This document shows, in pieces, positions 1 to 5,475 of a DNA stretch of 5,475 bases. The notes below the pieces were generated by a model. It had not been told where the DNA came from and did no database searches. It saw only the letters and a list, made by a program, of their open reading frames with translations. Source of the stretch: JARRNO01 sp037384885. GTDB taxonomy: Bacteria; Acidobacteriota; UBA4820; DSQY01. A program made the position numbers and the translations under genes. Position 1 is the stretch's first letter. Every line of letters starts with the position of its first letter. The DNA is taken from positions 1 through 5,475 of the forward strand of contig JARRNO010000242.1 in the NCBI GenBank assembly GCA_037384885.1, given 5' to 3'.

Positions 1-264
1 CAGGTCCAGTTCGGTCAACCCCAGTTTCAGGGCGCCGCTGCCCGCAGGCACCTTTTCCAGAAGCTCCAGCATGCGCGTGGAGTGGTACTGCTGGTGGTCG
101 TGCTGTCTTTCCTGCCGCTCGGGCAGAAAGGCGGACTGAAGGTTGAGGACTGGGGCGTCGACCACACGGCACGGCATTCCCGTATGGTCCGGGAGGACCA
201 TGAGCAGGTACTGGAGCACGCTGGAATCCAGCGCCCCGAGCGGAATGAGCGCGATGGACGTCAT
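1..264 (-). CDS. Archaemetzincin-family metalloprotease, N-terminal part (continues past left edge)
   Basis: This frame opens with ATG at 264-262 and stays open to the window edge, giving 88 residues. The protein starts MTSIALIPLGALDSSVLQYL and continues with an NLQSAFLPERQ segment, a QYHSTRMLELLEK segment and LGLTELDL at the edge. That order (an 'IPLG' strand, a vL..L helix, an 'Af.p.R.QY.s..lL..L' block, then 'LG.T..DL') is what I recall of the archaemetzincin N-terminus, a family of zinc peptidases with a HEXXHXXGXXHC-type site followed by further metal-binding cysteines. The catalytic motif would lie beyond the left edge, so activity cannot be judged. The start codon overlaps the regulator's stop (ATGA) and has a weak upstream GAAGG. 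The protein shows no signal peptide, so it is probably cytoplasmic. Its substrate is unknown. The family call rests on remembered motifs, not on an alignment. Confidence 0.72.
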   Translation of the reverse strand, partial: MTSIALIPLGALDSSVLQYLLMVLPDHTGMPCRVVDAPVLNLQSAFLPERQERQHDHQQYHSTRMLELLEKVPAGSGALKLGLTELDL

Positions 265-1610
265 GTGGCCTTCTTCAACTCGTAGCGTTTGATCTTGTTG
301 TAGAGCGTCGCCCGGTCGATCCCCAGGACGCGGGCGGCGCGCGAAATGTTCCACGCCGTTTCGTGAAGCACCCGCTGAATGTGCTGCCTCTCCACGCTCG
401 TCAGGCTCAGGTCGTGCGAGGGGGCGGGGGCGGGCATGGTGCCGTTCAGCGGGAAGTGCTCCGGTTTCAGTTCGCCTCCCTGGCAGAGCACCACCGCCCG
501 CTCCACCGTGTTTTTCAACTCGCGGATGTTGCCCGGCCAGGACATGATCTGCAGCATGTTCATGACTTCCTTCGACACGCCCCTGATGGGCCGGTTCATT
601 TCACGCGAGAAATGAGAGACGAAATGGTCCACCAGCAGCGGGATGTCTTCGCGCCGGTCCCTCAGGGGGGGCACCTGGATCTGGAAGACGTTGAGGCGAT
701 AGTAGAGGTCGTCTCGAAAGGTTTTCTCTTCCACCATGGCTTCCAGGTCGCGGTTGGTGGCGGCGACGGTTCTGAAATCCACGGGGATGGGTTTGGAGCC
801 CCCCAACCGGGTAATCTTTTTGTCTTCCAGGACTCGCAGCAGGTCGGTCTGGGTCTTCAGGCTCACGTCCCCCACTTCGTCCAGGAAAAGCGTCCCGCCG
901 TCGGAAAGCTCGAACTTTCCTTTCCTGCGGTACTGGGCCCCCGTGAAGGCGCCCCGCTCGTGACCGAACAGTTCGCTCTCAAGCAGGCTCTCAGGCAGGG
1001 CGCCGCAGTTGACGGTCAGAAAGGGCATGTAGCGGCGGGGGCTGGAGTGGTGGATGGCCCGGGCCACGAGTTCTTTGCCGGTCCCGCTTTCTCCCCGGAT
1101 CAAGACGCTTGCGTCGGTGGGCGCCACCGTCTCGATGAGCTCCAGGACCTTCTTGATGCCCGGGCTCTCCCCAATGATGTCGCCGTAGGCCGTCACCTGG
1201 TCCAGGCGGGCCTTCAGCGCCAGGTTCTCCCTTTTGAGGTTGTATTTTTCCACCGCGTTGCGCACGAGATGTTCCAGGTCGTCAGGATCGAAGGGCTTGG
1301 TAATGTAGTCGAAGGCCCCCTGCTTGAGCGCCTGGACCGCCGTGTCCACCGAAGCATAGGCCGTCATGATGATGATGACGGGATTTTCCTGGTTCTCCCG
1401 GATCCGCTCCTGAAGTTCAAGGCCGTCCATGCCGGCCATTTTGATGTCCAGGAGGTAGAGATCGAAATTTTCGCGCGCCATACGGTTCAGGGCTTCCCTG
1501 CCGCTCGCGGCCACCTCCACCCTGTAGCCGGCGTCGCGAAACCATGCCTGGAGCGAATCGCGCACCGTAAATTCGTCGTCCACGATCAGAATGCTGACGG
1601 GTTTGCTCAT
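261..1610 (-). CDS. NtrC-family sigma-54-dependent response regulator
   Basis: This is a 449-residue three-domain transcription activator of normal length for the family. The receiver domain (about 1-120) has the acidic pair D11/D12, phospho-acceptor D55 in LLDIKM, T83 and K105 in TKPF. The AAA+ domain (about 140-375) has Walker A GESGTGKE at 173-180, the sigma-54 contact loop GAFTGA at 220-225, Walker B LFLDE at 241-245, candidate arginine fingers R299 and R305 in FRDDLYYRL, and the sensor-II segment WPGNIREL at 358-365. A Fis-type helix-turn-helix fills the C-terminus (about 403-446, including NISRAARVLGIDRATLYNKI). All key residues are present, so it should be a functional ATP-driven activator of sigma-54 promoters. 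It starts on the ATGA that ends the kinase gene, after a strong AGGAGG, which marks that kinase as its partner. Its target promoters are not visible here; control of its own operon is possible but unproven. Confidence 0.97.
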   Translation of the reverse strand: MSKPVSILIVDDEFTVRDSLQAWFRDAGYRVEVAASGREALNRMARENFDLYLLDIKMAGMDGLELQERIRENQENPVIIIMTAYASVDTAVQALKQGAFDYITKPFDPDDLEHLVRNAVEKYNLKRENLALKARLDQVTAYGDIIGESPGIKKVLELIETVAPTDASVLIRGESGTGKELVARAIHHSSPRRYMPFLTVNCGALPESLLESELFGHERGAFTGAQYRRKGKFELSDGGTLFLDEVGDVSLKTQTDLLRVLEDKKITRLGGSKPIPVDFRTVAATNRDLEAMVEEKTFRDDLYYRLNVFQIQVPPLRDRREDIPLLVDHFVSHFSREMNRPIRGVSKEVMNMLQIMSWPGNIRELKNTVERAVVLCQGGELKPEHFPLNGTMPAPAPSHDLSLTSVERQHIQRVLHETAWNISRAARVLGIDRATLYNKIKRYELKKAT

Positions 1611-3167
1611 GAGGCCTCCTCGGCTCCCTGCCCTTCCTCGGGAACAGGCGGCTGCAACGGGAAGTGCAGGGTGAAGCGCGTTCCTTTTCCGGGTGTGGAA
1701 TCCACGTCGATGTGCCCGCCGTGACGGCTGACGATCGTGAAGACGACGGCCAGCCCGAGCCCCACACCGTGCCCCTCCTCCTTGGTGGTGAAGAAGGGCT
1801 CGTAAATGTGCCGCTTGGTTTCATCATCCATCCCGGTGCCGCTGTCCTCCACCAGGACCCAGACGCCGCTCGACTCACCGCCGGTGGAAATCTTGAGCGT
1901 CCCATCGCTGGGCATGGCCTCGCAGGCATTGATCATGATGGCCAGCAGCGCCTGGATCACCTGCTGGTCGCTGCAGCGGAATTCGGGAAGGTCTTCGGGA
2001 AGGCTCATGCGGACGTCGATGGCCTGGAGATCCAGCCGGTGCTGGACCAGCCGGACCGCCTCCCGCGCCAGCTTGCTGATGTCGGCCGGCTTGAATTCCA
2101 TGGGGCTCTTGCGCGAGAACTGGAGGAGGTCGCGCACAATGTTGCCGCAGCGGGCGGACTCGCTTTCGATCAGGTCCAGGTAGCGGCCTGTCTCCTCGTT
2201 CATGTCGCTCTTGCGCATGAGGCGCTTTTGCAGCAGCTTGGCGTAGGTCCGGATGCCCGAAAGCGGATTGTTGATTTCGTGGGCGATGATGGCCGCCAGC
2301 CGGCCGACAGTGGCCATCCGCTCCACATGGAGCATGCGCTCTTGAGCCCGCTTGAGCTCCTGGGTTTTTTGTTCCACCTTCTCTTCAAGAGTTTCGTTGT
2401 AGTGCCGGATCACCTGCATGGCTTCTTTCAACCGGCGGGTCATTTCATTGAAGGAGCGCGCAAGCAGGCCGAGCTCGTCCTGGCTGCGGATGGGAATGAC
2501 GTGGTCGAGATCGCCTTCGGCCACCTGGTGGGTGCCTTCGATCAGCCGGCGGACGGGGCGGTCCACCAGGAACAGCGTGAAAAGGATCGCAATGGCGGCC
2601 ACCGAGAGGACCAGAAGAAGGACCCCGGCCAGGCTGCGCCGGATGCCCGTCCTGAAGATGGCGTCGATGGTGGCGAGAGACATCTGCAGGTCGATGGTCC
2701 CCAGCACCTGCTGGTTGGCGGGATGGTAGTGGCACGGCGCCTGGGAGCAGGCGGGCTCGTTAGCGATGGGCTGGATGACCGCCAGCACTCGTCCTCCGGA
2801 AGGTGCGGAAAAAATCCGCATCCGGTCCGTACGCTGCGGCCGGGCCAGGACCTTGCCCGGCGTATGGCAGGCCAGGCAGGCTTCAGCCCGCTTGTCCACC
2901 ATGCGGCCGATTTCTCCCTTGTCCGTGGAGTAGGTGATTGATGCGGTAGAGCTGGACCCGGTCGTTTTCCAGCATGGCGGTTCGGGCGGAGCGGCGCACC
3001 ACATCGGCGTTCCGCTCGGCCGTTTCCATCAAGAGATGTTCGAGGTCGCGCTCGTGAAAGACCGTGCTGGTGAGTCCCAGTCCCCCCGCGATGACGATGA
3101 CGGAAAAGACCAGGGCGGAGGCGAGCTTGAAGGATAGGCCCGGAACGAACCACCGCCCCTTGTGCAT
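1607..3167 (-). CDS. Membrane sensor histidine kinase with c-type heme motifs; reading frame broken near 2930-2943
   Basis: Two frames together encode one kinase. The first, read from 3167, gives an N-terminus with a membrane helix (LASALVFSVIVIAGGLGL) and a periplasmic helix ending in MLENDRVQLYRI; if continued it stops at 2885-2883. The second frame, usable from about 2941, gives ITYSTDKGEIGRMVDKRAEACLACH, a second membrane helix (about 2635-2564), HAMP, a coiled coil, HisKA with AHEINNP (phospho-His codon 2281-2279) and HATPase_c with an NACEAM N-box, DSGTGM, EPFFTTK and GVGLGLAV. The catalytic half is intact. The sensor has CLACH (2878-2864) and CSQAPCH (2749-2729), which match CXXCH and CX4CH heme c attachment motifs. 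I chose the start at 3167 because GGGGAGGGGG lies just upstream; an in-frame ATG at 3191 overlaps the HybB stop but lacks a ribosome binding site. As read, the full kinase cannot be made without a frame change. The cause may be mutation or assembly error. Confidence 0.85.
1611..1620 (-). promoter_or_regulatory. Ribosome binding site of the response regulator
   Basis: AGGAGGCCTC directly precedes the regulator's ATG (1610-1608) and lies within the last codons of the kinase gene. It supports this start and independent re-initiation at the ATGA overlap, so the regulator could still be translated even though the kinase frame is broken upstream. Confidence 0.8.
2929..2943 (-). other. Frameshift or deletion junction in the histidine kinase sensor domain
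   Basis: On the minus strand, coding resemblance passes from the frame of the 3167/3191 starts (ending ...QLYRI) to the frame one base further 3' (starting ITYSTDK) at about this point. The junction reads CGCATCAATCACCTAC and contains a tandem ATCAATCA, the kind of short repeat that favours slippage or deletion. Joining the frames directly leaves YRI next to ITYS. In related heme-type sensor kinases I would expect roughly 15-20 residues between these two elements, so the event may be a loss of about 50-60 bases (3n+2) rather than one extra base. That expected spacing is from memory of the family. Confidence 0.75.
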
Positions 3168-3180
3168 GTCCCCCTCCCCG
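3168..3180 (-). promoter_or_regulatory. Ribosome binding site that sets the kinase start
   Basis: The minus strand reads CGGGGAGGGGGAC directly before the ATG at 3167-3165, giving a GGAGG core at normal spacing. The alternative ATG at 3191-3189, which overlaps the HybB stop as ATGA, is preceded by GC-rich sequence with no Shine-Dalgarno match. The inner start is therefore preferred. Confidence 0.7.
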
Positions 3181-3187
3181 AATCGTC

Positions 3188-4345
3188 TCATGCGGCCGCG
3201 CTGTCGCGTTCTTCCTCAATGAGCGGCCTGGGCTCCCCCGCCGCCTCGAAGACCGGGAGATATTTGACAGCCAGGGCGAAAAGCCCGAATCCCAGGGCCG
3301 TCAACCCAAGGGTCACCGACCACTCCATCCAGCTGGGCTGGTAGGCGGCCCCCGCCGCGCGGCTCATTCCCGTGATGCTCACATCCAGGCGGTTCAGAAC
3401 GAATCCCAGTACGGCACTCAAGGCGCCTGCAAAGAGGCCGCCGGGCGTTTCCCGGATCCTGCGAAACACGAGCAGGCCGACCGGGATCACCACCAGCAGG
3501 AGCATCTCAAGGCTGAAATATAGTGCCTCGGTGCTGTGAATTTCCACACCTCGAAACACTTTTCTGGAGAACATGTCGAAAAGACGCAGCAGGCCGTAAA
3601 CGCCCAGCACGACGACCATGGCCTGTCCCAGCTTTGCCAGCAGCGGCATCTCCAGCGCCTTGCCGAAGGCGCGCTTGGACAGTGTGGATTCCACGATCAC
3701 CATGGCGAAGCCGATTCCCACGGCCGAGATGAAGAAAAGATAGGGAAGCAGCGATGTGTACCAGAGCGGGTGGAGCTTGCCCGGCACGATGAGATACAGG
3801 CTTCCGAGAGACGACTGGTGCAGCGTGGAGAGGAGGACCCCCGCTATCACCAGGACGATCGTAATCTTGTGGTGCAGCTTCAGCGCCCACTTCAGCCGGA
3901 AGCGTTCGAATACCGCCGGCAGAAATTCCAGGGCCAGCACCGTCAGGTAGAGCGTAACGCACCACGCCACCTCGAACATGACGGAGTTGTGGTTCCAGAA
4001 GACGAGCGGGTGCCAGATACGCCACGGAAGGCCGATATCCAGCGTGATCCCCACCGCCACCAGAAAATAGCCCAGGAAGGCTGTAAGAATGGCCGGTCGG
4101 ACGATGGGCCGGTAGGTGTCAAGGTTGAAAATGTGGACAAGAGCAGCAATGGTGAAGCCGCCGGCGGCCAGGCCCACCCCGCAAAGGACGTCGAATCCGA
4201 TCCAGAGCCCCCAGGGAAACTGGTTGGACAGGTTGGTCGCCGCGCCCAGTCCCTTGAAAATTCGGACGCCCACCGACCAAGTCCCCAAGCCGATCAGGAT
4301 CCAGAAGACGGTGCGCCAGAATGAGAATTTCAGGGTGGCTTTCAT
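3188..4345 (-). CDS. HybB/NrfD-family integral membrane subunit (quinone-interacting)
   Basis: This 385-residue protein is strongly hydrophobic, with about ten membrane helices by eye (near residues 11-28, 50-71, 84-105, 121-144, 157-177, 195-218, 237-258, 273-294, 303-317 and 338-361). The length and the STLHQSSLGSLYLI segment at about 173-186 match the HybB branch of the NrfD/PsrC family, whose members exchange electrons between an iron-sulfur partner and membrane quinone. NFPWGLW-like (NQFPWGLWIG, 41-50) and FEVAWC (124-129) segments fit the same family. The gene begins on the ATGA that ends the HybA-like gene, with AAAGGAGGG seven bases upstream inside that gene, so the two subunits are translationally coupled and very likely form one complex. 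The last about 20 residues are charged and soluble. No hydrogenase subunits are seen nearby, so 'hydrogenase cytochrome b' should be read as a family name only. Confidence 0.92.
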   Translation of the reverse strand: MKATLKFSFWRTVFWILIGLGTWSVGVRIFKGLGAATNLSNQFPWGLWIGFDVLCGVGLAAGGFTIAALVHIFNLDTYRPIVRPAILTAFLGYFLVAVGITLDIGLPWRIWHPLVFWNHNSVMFEVAWCVTLYLTVLALEFLPAVFERFRLKWALKLHHKITIVLVIAGVLLSTLHQSSLGSLYLIVPGKLHPLWYTSLLPYLFFISAVGIGFAMVIVESTLSKRAFGKALEMPLLAKLGQAMVVVLGVYGLLRLFDMFSRKVFRGVEIHSTEALYFSLEMLLLVVIPVGLLVFRRIRETPGGLFAGALSAVLGFVLNRLDVSITGMSRAAGAAYQPSWMEWSVTLGLTALGFGLFALAVKYLPVFEAAGEPRPLIEEERDSAAA

Positions 4346-5097
4346 GACGCGCCCTCCTTTCCCTGCTGCTGTTCCTCTCGTGCGAGTTCGTTCTTGCGTT
4401 GGGTCAGCCAGTACATGCCGTAAAGGAACACCCCGCCGATGACCACCACGCCCGGGATTTTGGACAAAACCCGGTGCGTGAGATCCGGCAGCGGTTCAAG
4501 CGGCAGTCCGGCCGGGAACCCCATCCCGATCAGGTCGGCATGCGAGATAAAGAGCACGGAGGTGCCCCCGACCACGCGTTCGCCAAAGACCAGATCGCGG
4601 TACTTATCGGGTTCGGCGAGAATCCGCTTTCTTGCCTCTTCAAAGAGCGCGTCCCGGTCGCCGAATTTCGTCGCACCGGTCGGGCATGCCTCTGAGCAGG
4701 CCGTGGCGCCGCCCTTGCTCACACGGTCGTAACACATGCTGCACTTGCGCATGCGGGGCCTGGGCTTTTCCCACTCATAGGCGGGGACGCCGAATGGACA
4801 GGCCATGAGGCAGTACCGGCAGCCCATGCACTTTTCGCCGTCGTAGATCACCGGGCCGAGCGGTGTTTTGGTAATGGCGCCGACCGGGCAGACGGAGGCG
4901 CATGTCGGCTCGTTGCAGTGCATGCACATGCGCCTGACGTAATGGCCTTGCTTCTCCACCAGGTAGGTGAAGTTTTGGTCGCTGAACTGCGTGGGGCTGT
5001 CGGTCTGCTTGAAGCCCCATCTTTCCTGGCAAGCGTGCACGCAGGCCTCGCACCCCACGCAGAGCGTTGAATCGTAAAGCATTCCCTTGGTAGTCAT
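4342..5097 (-). CDS. HybA-like [4Fe-4S] electron-transfer subunit with C-terminal membrane anchor, no signal peptide
   Basis: This 251-residue protein begins MTTKGMLYDSTLCVGCEACV; the GMLYDSTLCVGC stretch is close to what I recall of E. coli HybA just after its signal peptide. Sixteen cysteines fall in four groups suited to four [4Fe-4S] clusters: C13/16/19/23, C58/61/66/70, C90/93/96/100 and C119/122/134/138. A single hydrophobic helix (about 224-241, VVVIGGVFLYGMYWL) near the C-terminus should anchor it, as in HybA. Unlike HybA there is no Tat leader: the frame upstream of the start meets a stop codon within about 25 codons and has no other start codon. A clear GAAGGAGG lies five bases before the ATG. 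It should pass electrons to or from the HybB-like protein whose start overlaps its stop. The catalytic partner is not in the window. Confidence 0.93.
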   Translation of the reverse strand: MTTKGMLYDSTLCVGCEACVHACQERWGFKQTDSPTQFSDQNFTYLVEKQGHYVRRMCMHCNEPTCASVCPVGAITKTPLGPVIYDGEKCMGCRYCLMACPFGVPAYEWEKPRPRMRKCSMCYDRVSKGGATACSEACPTGATKFGDRDALFEEARKRILAEPDKYRDLVFGERVVGGTSVLFISHADLIGMGFPAGLPLEPLPDLTHRVLSKIPGVVVIGGVFLYGMYWLTQRKNELAREEQQQGKEGAS

Positions 5098-5174
5098 CGC
5101 GGCCTCCTTCCACGGGGATTTCTTGCCTTCTCGACGAAACGAGCCGCCCCATCCCCTGTTGTCCGGTCATGCCC
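5098..5174 (-). other. Gap between the GcvH-like and HybA-like genes, with nested inverted repeat
   Basis: This is the only non-overlapping gap in the operon. An outer arm GGGGAT (5114-5119) pairs perfectly with ATCCCC (5151-5156), and inside it CTCG (5130-5133) pairs with CGAG (5140-5143) around a six-base loop. The stems are short and there is no T-run on the coding strand, so it is not a convincing intrinsic terminator. It might affect mRNA processing or stability, or be chance in GC-rich DNA. Confidence 0.3.
5101..5110 (-). promoter_or_regulatory. Ribosome binding site of the HybA-like gene
   Basis: The minus strand reads GAAGGAGGCC here, followed by GCG and the ATG at 5097-5095. The strong AAGGAGG with five-base spacing fixes this start. 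That matters because it rules out a longer N-terminus carrying a Tat leader. Confidence 0.85.
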
Positions 5175-5475
5175 TTACGAAAGATCCTCGTTCAGGAACT
5201 GCCGCCGGAAGTCGTCCCAGCTGGCCTGGCCGAGCAGCGACGCGATACCCTTGACGGGGACACCGCCGTCGGCCGCCGTTGCGAGGGCGGCTTCATGCAT
5301 GCGGCCCTCGACGAAAGCTCTGAATCTCTCCACTTCATTCTTCATGAAGTGTTTGGCATCTTCCGCTACGTGCAGTTCGTTCATGGTCTTGGCGAAGTTC
5401 CTGGGTTTGAGCTTGAGCATCCAGCCGTCCACGTAGGGATCGCGATCCACGGGCGCCGGGCGGATGATCATCGGG
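5175..5475 (-). CDS. GcvH-like (lipoyl-carrier-type) protein, C-terminal part (starts beyond right edge)
   Basis: The frame is open to the right edge and ends at TAA (5177-5175). The visible 98 residues from the first in-window Met contain RDPYVDGWMLKLKP, which matches the 'dPYg.GWl.ki' region near the end of glycine cleavage H proteins. The lipoyl-lysine domain would lie outside the window, so lipoylation cannot be judged. About 80 residues follow the DGW motif, whereas classical GcvH has only about 20, so this is an extended variant. That tail is charged and probably helical (AEDAKHFMKNEVERFRAFVEGRM). The Met at 5471 is probably internal. Its position just upstream of the HybA/HybB pair suggests a role in the same redox system rather than in glycine breakdown, since no other gcv gene is seen. 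The family assignment rests on one motif. Confidence 0.6.
   Translation of the reverse strand, partial: PMIIRPAPVDRDPYVDGWMLKLKPRNFAKTMNELHVAEDAKHFMKNEVERFRAFVEGRMHEAALATAADGGVPVKGIASLLGQASWDDFRRQFLNEDLS

Noticed and set aside
82..285. A short plus-strand frame near the left edge
   Set aside because: It lies opposite the archaemetzincin start and regulator end, has no recognisable motif, and is best explained as a chance frame.
363..1724. A 453-codon open frame on the plus strand opposite the response regulator
   Set aside because: It mirrors a clearly real gene with intact catalytic motifs. In GC-rich DNA the complementary frame often lacks stops. Its translation is rich in H, Q, G and R with no recognisable domain, and no strong ribosome binding site was seen.
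1664..2941. A 425-codon open frame on the plus strand opposite the histidine kinase
   Set aside because: Same reason: it is the complement of the conserved kinase catalytic region, and its translation has no family-like motifs.
2929..2943. Programmed ribosomal frameshifting at the kinase junction
   Set aside because: I see no classical slippery heptamer, no internal Shine-Dalgarno with a slow or stop codon directly at the shift, and sequence appears to be missing. Deletion or assembly error is simpler.
1607..3004. Treating the kinase as starting at the ATG at 3004-3002
   Set aside because: The first about 20 residues from there (MWCAAPPEPPCWKTT...) are the wrong-frame reading of the real periplasmic helix, would remove the first membrane helix, and have no supporting ribosome binding site.
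4342..5097. Calling the HybA/HybB pair a [NiFe] hydrogenase-2
   Set aside because: No large or small hydrogenase subunit or maturation gene is in the window, and the HybA-like protein lacks the export signal. Family resemblance alone does not give the reaction.
5098..5174. A sigma-54 (-24/-12) promoter in the gap before the HybA-like gene
   Set aside because: No TGGCAC-N5-TTGC-like pair is visible on the minus strand in this gap. The operon promoter is probably upstream of the right edge.
1..5475. CRISPR array, tRNA, insertion sequence or phage feature
   Set aside because: No regularly spaced repeats, cloverleaf, terminal inverted repeats or transposase-like sequence were seen. The window is almost entirely coding.

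Overview
All the genes I can support lie on the minus strand and are read from right to left. The window looks like the middle of one long operon from a GC-rich, anaerobic, respiratory bacterium. The gene set suggests a member of the former Deltaproteobacteria (Desulfobacterota or similar): a HybA/HybB-type iron-sulfur plus NrfD-family membrane pair, a GcvH-like protein, a histidine kinase with c-type heme motifs in its sensor, an NtrC-type sigma-54 activator and an archaemetzincin. This placement is inferred from gene content only. No rRNA or other taxonomic marker is present.

Layout in the direction of transcription: (1) 5475-5175, the C-terminal part of a GcvH-like protein whose start lies beyond the right edge. 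(2) 5174-5098, a 77-base gap, the only real gap between genes; it holds a weak nested inverted repeat and the ribosome binding site of the next gene. (3) 5097-4342, a HybA-like protein with four [4Fe-4S] cluster motifs and a C-terminal membrane helix, but without the Tat signal peptide of classical HybA. (4) 4345-3188, a HybB/NrfD-family multi-helix membrane protein. (5) about 3167-1607, a membrane histidine kinase whose periplasmic sensor carries CXXCH and CX4CH motifs; its reading frame is broken near 2930-2943. (6) 1610-261, an NtrC-family response regulator. (7) 264-1, the N-terminal 88 residues of an archaemetzincin-type protease that runs off the left edge.

The genes are packed very tightly. 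Three junctions between annotated start codons are 4-base ATGA overlaps (HybA/HybB, kinase/regulator, regulator/archaemetzincin). A fourth ATGA occurs at the HybB/kinase boundary, although there a start 24 bases further in has the better ribosome binding site. This implies one transcript with translational coupling.

Reading of the system: HybA-like and HybB-like proteins form a module that moves electrons between an iron-sulfur wire and the membrane quinone pool. No hydrogenase catalytic subunit is in the window, so the electron donor or acceptor is unknown. The kinase probably senses redox state or a small ligand through covalently bound heme and phosphorylates the sigma-54 activator. The most notable points are the broken kinase frame, which looks like an internal deletion in the sensor domain rather than a simple one-base slip; the signal-less HybA; and the coupling of an archaemetzincin to a heme-type two-component system.
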